From an uncultured Muribaculum sp. (lineage in GTDB: Bacteria; Bacteroidota; Bacteroidia; Bacteroidales; Muribaculaceae), in contig NZ_CAJTYX010000016.1 in NCBI RefSeq assembly GCF_910583865.1, forward strand, positions 1-64,000: a stretch of DNA of 64,000 nucleotides, written 5' to 3'. Positions 61,888 to 64,000 of the stretch are shown here, piece after piece (positions within the stretch are counted from its first letter, which is position 1; each line of letters opens with the position of its first letter). Under the pieces are notes generated by a model. The model saw only the letters and a list, made by a program, of their open reading frames with translations, was not told the origin of the DNA and did not search any database. The position numbers and the translations under genes are program-made.

Positions 61888-62967
61888 ATGCATATAATCC
61901 ACCTGGTAAGCAACGGCACCTGGGGCGGCGGCGAGCAATACGTGCTCGACCTTTCTCGCGCCTTGGCTTCCGAAGGCCACCGCATAGAAATAATATCCCG
62001 ACCGGTGAGCGAAGTCGTCGACAAGTTTACCGCCAACGGTCTCCCACCGGTGGCCCGCATGCCGTTGCGTGGAGCAATCGATTTTCTCTCGGCAGTCAGG
62101 ATCGCCTCAAGGTTGCGACGCTGCGAGGAAGTCATCGTGCATGTACATAATTTCAAGGACGCGATCGTAGCCGCTCGCGCACGCGCGCTCTCGGGCAATG
62201 ACAAGGTACGCGTGGTACTGACGCGCCACCTCGTGAAGGTGGGTCGTACGTCAGCCATCTACCGCGAACTCTACTCAAAGCTCGATGCAATAATCTTCGT
62301 GTCGGCGCTTGCGCGCGACGAATTTCTCAAAAGCGCACCACCTGTCGCTCCTGATAAGTTGCATGTGGTGCACAACAGCATAGTCGTACCTCCGTGCGCG
62401 CCCGTGCCATCCGATATTCCGCATATCGATGCCCCTGTAATCATGCACCACGGACGCATCTCGCCGGAGAAAGGCCTTGACGTGCTCCTCGACGCGCTCG
62501 CCTCGCTCACCGACCTGCCCTGGCATCTGCGCATAGCCGGCGAAGGAAAAGCGCAGCATGTAGGGCCGCTCAAGCAGCAGGCCGTGCGCCTCGGCATAGC
62601 CGACCGCGTGGAATGGCTCGGATTCCGCGATGACATACACGCCATCATACCTTCGGCCACGATAGGCGTGGTGCCATCTACATGGCGCGAGCCTTTCGGC
62701 CTTGCCGTGCTCGACTACATGGCCCACGGCGTACCGGTAGTCACCACCGACAACGGCGCGCAACCTGAATATCTCACATCGGGCACCGACTCGCTGCTCG
62801 TGCCCCCATCCGACCCCGAGTCCCTTGCATCAGCGCTGCGCACTCTCCTCACCGACGAGACCGCACGCAGAAGAATCGCTACCGCCGGAGCCACCACGTT
62901 CGACCGCACCCTCTCCTATCAGGCTTTCCTCGGCAGAATACTTTCCGTGTACCAATCAATCAGATAA
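61888..62967 (+). CDS. Glycosyltransferase family 4
   Basis: The 359-residue GT-B enzyme has the N-terminal LVSNGTWGGGEQYVLDLSRAL, the linker HHGRISPEKGLDVLLDAL near residue 190, and the donor-binding TWREPFGLAVLDYMAHGVPVVTTD near 270. The usual second Glu of E-x7-E is Asp here (VLDYM). The product is probably a lipopolysaccharide or glycolipid core sugar, judging by the Kdo-kinase-like gene 26 bp downstream. Three promoter boxes precede it. Confidence 0.9.
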   Translation: MHIIHLVSNGTWGGGEQYVLDLSRALASEGHRIEIISRPVSEVVDKFTANGLPPVARMPLRGAIDFLSAVRIASRLRRCEEVIVHVHNFKDAIVAARARALSGNDKVRVVLTRHLVKVGRTSAIYRELYSKLDAIIFVSALARDEFLKSAPPVAPDKLHVVHNSIVVPPCAPVPSDIPHIDAPVIMHHGRISPEKGLDVLLDALASLTDLPWHLRIAGEGKAQHVGPLKQQAVRLGIADRVEWLGFRDDIHAIIPSATIGVVPSTWREPFGLAVLDYMAHGVPVVTTDNGAQPEYLTSGTDSLLVPPSDPESLASALRTLLTDETARRRIATAGATTFDRTLSYQAFLGRILSVYQSIR

Positions 62968-62993
62968 ATATCCATACCCTTAACTCTTCCGTC

Positions 62994-63746
62994 ATGCCCA
63001 CCTACAACATCCACGTAAGCGCCCGTTTCACCAAGATAAGACCGCAGATAGAAAAGATAATCCGCCATGGAGTGCCTTCCGAAGCCGAAGTAATCTACAA
63101 GGCCCGCAACATAGTGTACCGCCTCAACATAGAAGGCGTGGACCTGGTCATAAAATCGTTCAGGATTCCCAACACATTGAACTCGCTTGTGTACACCCAC
63201 CTGCGCAAAGGCAAGGCCATGCGCTCCTACCAGAATGCAAAAAAGCTACAGGAACTCGGATTCCACACCCCCACCCCGATAGCCTACGGCGAAGTGCGCG
63301 TCGACGGACGCCTGCGCCAGAGCTACTACATCTCTGAGAACCTCCCCGGCGACAATATGCGCGACTGGGAGCAGAAGCCCGACAGCGACGCGTTGCTCAG
63401 GGCGTTCGCGGCCGACATCGTGCGGCTGCACCGCGCCGGAGTGCTCCACAAGGATTTTTCGCCCGGCAACGTGATATACACGCGCGACGAAAACGGCGCA
63501 TACCGATTCCACTACATCGACCTCAACCGCATGGAATTCGGTGTCCGCTCGCGCAAGAAACTGATGTCGATGTTCCGCTCCATCAATCTCGACACGGCGC
63601 AGACATTGCGCCTTGCCGCCCTATACGCCATGTCGGCGAAAGAGGAGATGAAAACCGTATGCGACGAGGCAGCGGAGGCACAGGCTCAATATATAGCCCT
63701 GCAACGTCGCAAGCAGGCATTCAAGCACCTGCTCGGCCGCAAATAA
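62994..63746 (+). CDS. Lipopolysaccharide/Kdo kinase-like protein (InaA/WaaP type)
   Basis: The 250-residue protein has a small protein-kinase-like fold: a nucleotide-loop region with Lys in DLVIKSFRI near residue 52, then the catalytic loop VLHKDFSPGNVIY near 155 (His, Asp, Asn) and the metal-binding YIDLNRMEFG near 173. This pattern is that of the InaA/KdkA/WaaP kinases that phosphorylate lipid A-core sugars. It follows the glycosyltransferase by 26 bp, so a joint role in LPS core assembly is likely. Confidence 0.85.
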   Translation: MPTYNIHVSARFTKIRPQIEKIIRHGVPSEAEVIYKARNIVYRLNIEGVDLVIKSFRIPNTLNSLVYTHLRKGKAMRSYQNAKKLQELGFHTPTPIAYGEVRVDGRLRQSYYISENLPGDNMRDWEQKPDSDALLRAFAADIVRLHRAGVLHKDFSPGNVIYTRDENGAYRFHYIDLNRMEFGVRSRKKLMSMFRSINLDTAQTLRLAALYAMSAKEEMKTVCDEAAEAQAQYIALQRRKQAFKHLLGRK

Positions 63747-63780
63747 GCATACGCCCCAAAAATCATCGCACAGAACACAC

Positions 63781-63843
63781 TGAGAGCACGGAGACCGGGC
63801 GGATGGCGGGGGTTACGTCATCCGCCCGGCTTCCGTGCTCTCA
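63781..63843. terminator. Large two-part hairpin after the kinase-like gene
   Basis: TGAGAGCACGG pairs with CCGTGCTCTCA (11 bp) and, inside a 3 x 3 internal loop, CCGGGCGGATG pairs with CATCCGCCCGG (11 bp). No long U-tract follows, but the strength and position between convergent genes suggest a terminator. Confidence 0.6.
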
Positions 63844-63919
63844 TCGCAATTCCAGAACCTTCAAGAGGGCGTTTAAAATTTATATCCTTGAAGGATGGTA
63901 AAGAATATATACATCATCC

Positions 63920-64000
63920 TTATTTCTTCAACTTGTCGGCTCCCGACTGAAGGGCCTCGGCAGCTTTTGCCTTGGCATCGTCGACAGCCTTGGCGGTGGC
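63920..64000 (-). CDS. 3' end of an Ala/Lys-rich protein gene (partial)
   Basis: The last 26 codons before a TAA are visible, reading ATAKAVDDAKAKAAEALQSG and ending ADKLKK. The composition (Ala, Lys, Asp, Glu, repeated A-K-A) fits a helical stress or histone-like protein, but the family cannot be named from this piece. The gene runs out of the window to the right. Confidence 0.6.
   Translation of the reverse strand, partial: ATAKAVDDAKAKAAEALQSGADKLKK

Noticed and set aside
1..64000. tRNA or rRNA genes
   Set aside because: No cloverleaf with a GTTCGANNC T-loop and CCA-type acceptor pairing and no rRNA core sequence was noticed on either strand by eye; a tRNAscan-SE run would settle it.

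Overview
The window is an ordinary-looking chromosomal stretch of a member of the Bacteroidales, most like the Muribaculaceae/Prevotella side of the order. The signs are: promoter -7 boxes of the Bacteroidetes form TAnnTTTG in front of many transcription units, few Shine-Dalgarno sequences, phylum-typical families (LptE-type lipoprotein in a secG operon, NigD-like lipoprotein, DUF3316, DUF3467, DUF4919, fused SpmA/SpmB), and secreted proteins ending in a type IX secretion-like C-terminal domain. The genus cannot be fixed from the sequence alone. No tRNA, rRNA, CRISPR array, prophage or transposase was found.

Layout. 0-7.7 kb: apbE and a queA-thioesterase pair on the minus strand, divergent from a topoisomerase IV A gene that leads into DUF3316 and S41-protease genes. 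7.7-12.3 kb: acyltransferase, sigma-54-type activator, lptE-like, TPR-like and secG, then an Lrp-type regulator. 12.4-20.5 kb (minus): RecD-like helicase, cysS, DUF3467, NigD-like, lolD, tcdA, C1 aminopeptidase, DUF4919 and a membrane protein. 20.6-28.8 kb (minus): an operon of three secreted proteins with related C-terminal sorting domains (a DDP-repeat protein, a subtilisin-like protease and a triplicated LRR protein). 29-33.5 kb (minus): spoT/relA and a 7TM-HD phosphohydrolase. 33.6-42.9 kb: patB, a small unannotated transcription unit, metY, an Lrp-type gene, recA, a GH3-like gene, a HAD gene, a foldback element, upp and a methyltransferase. 42.9-47.1 kb: acyltransferase, gap, mscL and a carboxynorspermidine synthase-type gene. 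47.2-55.0 kb: a compact exopolysaccharide cluster (glycosyltransferase, flippase, export lipoprotein, acyltransferase, polymerase, chain-length protein), whose first five genes are visibly AT-richer than the flanks. 55.2-61.4 kb (minus): uvrC, apt, a canonical parS site, mnmG, ybeY and SpmAB-like. 61.9-64 kb: a glycosyltransferase, a Kdo-kinase-like gene and the 3' end of an Ala/Lys-rich gene.

Most interesting non-coding structure: (1) a 74-bp unit carrying a complete TTTG-N20/21-TAnnTTTG promoter, present in tandem in front of two unrelated genes about 18 kb apart; (2) a 194-bp element with perfect 24-nt inverted ends and nested inner hairpins, ending 15 nt before upp; (3) a perfect parS sequence just after mnmG; (4) a promoter-to-hairpin unit of about 150 bp between patB and metY with a possible 40-codon ORF.
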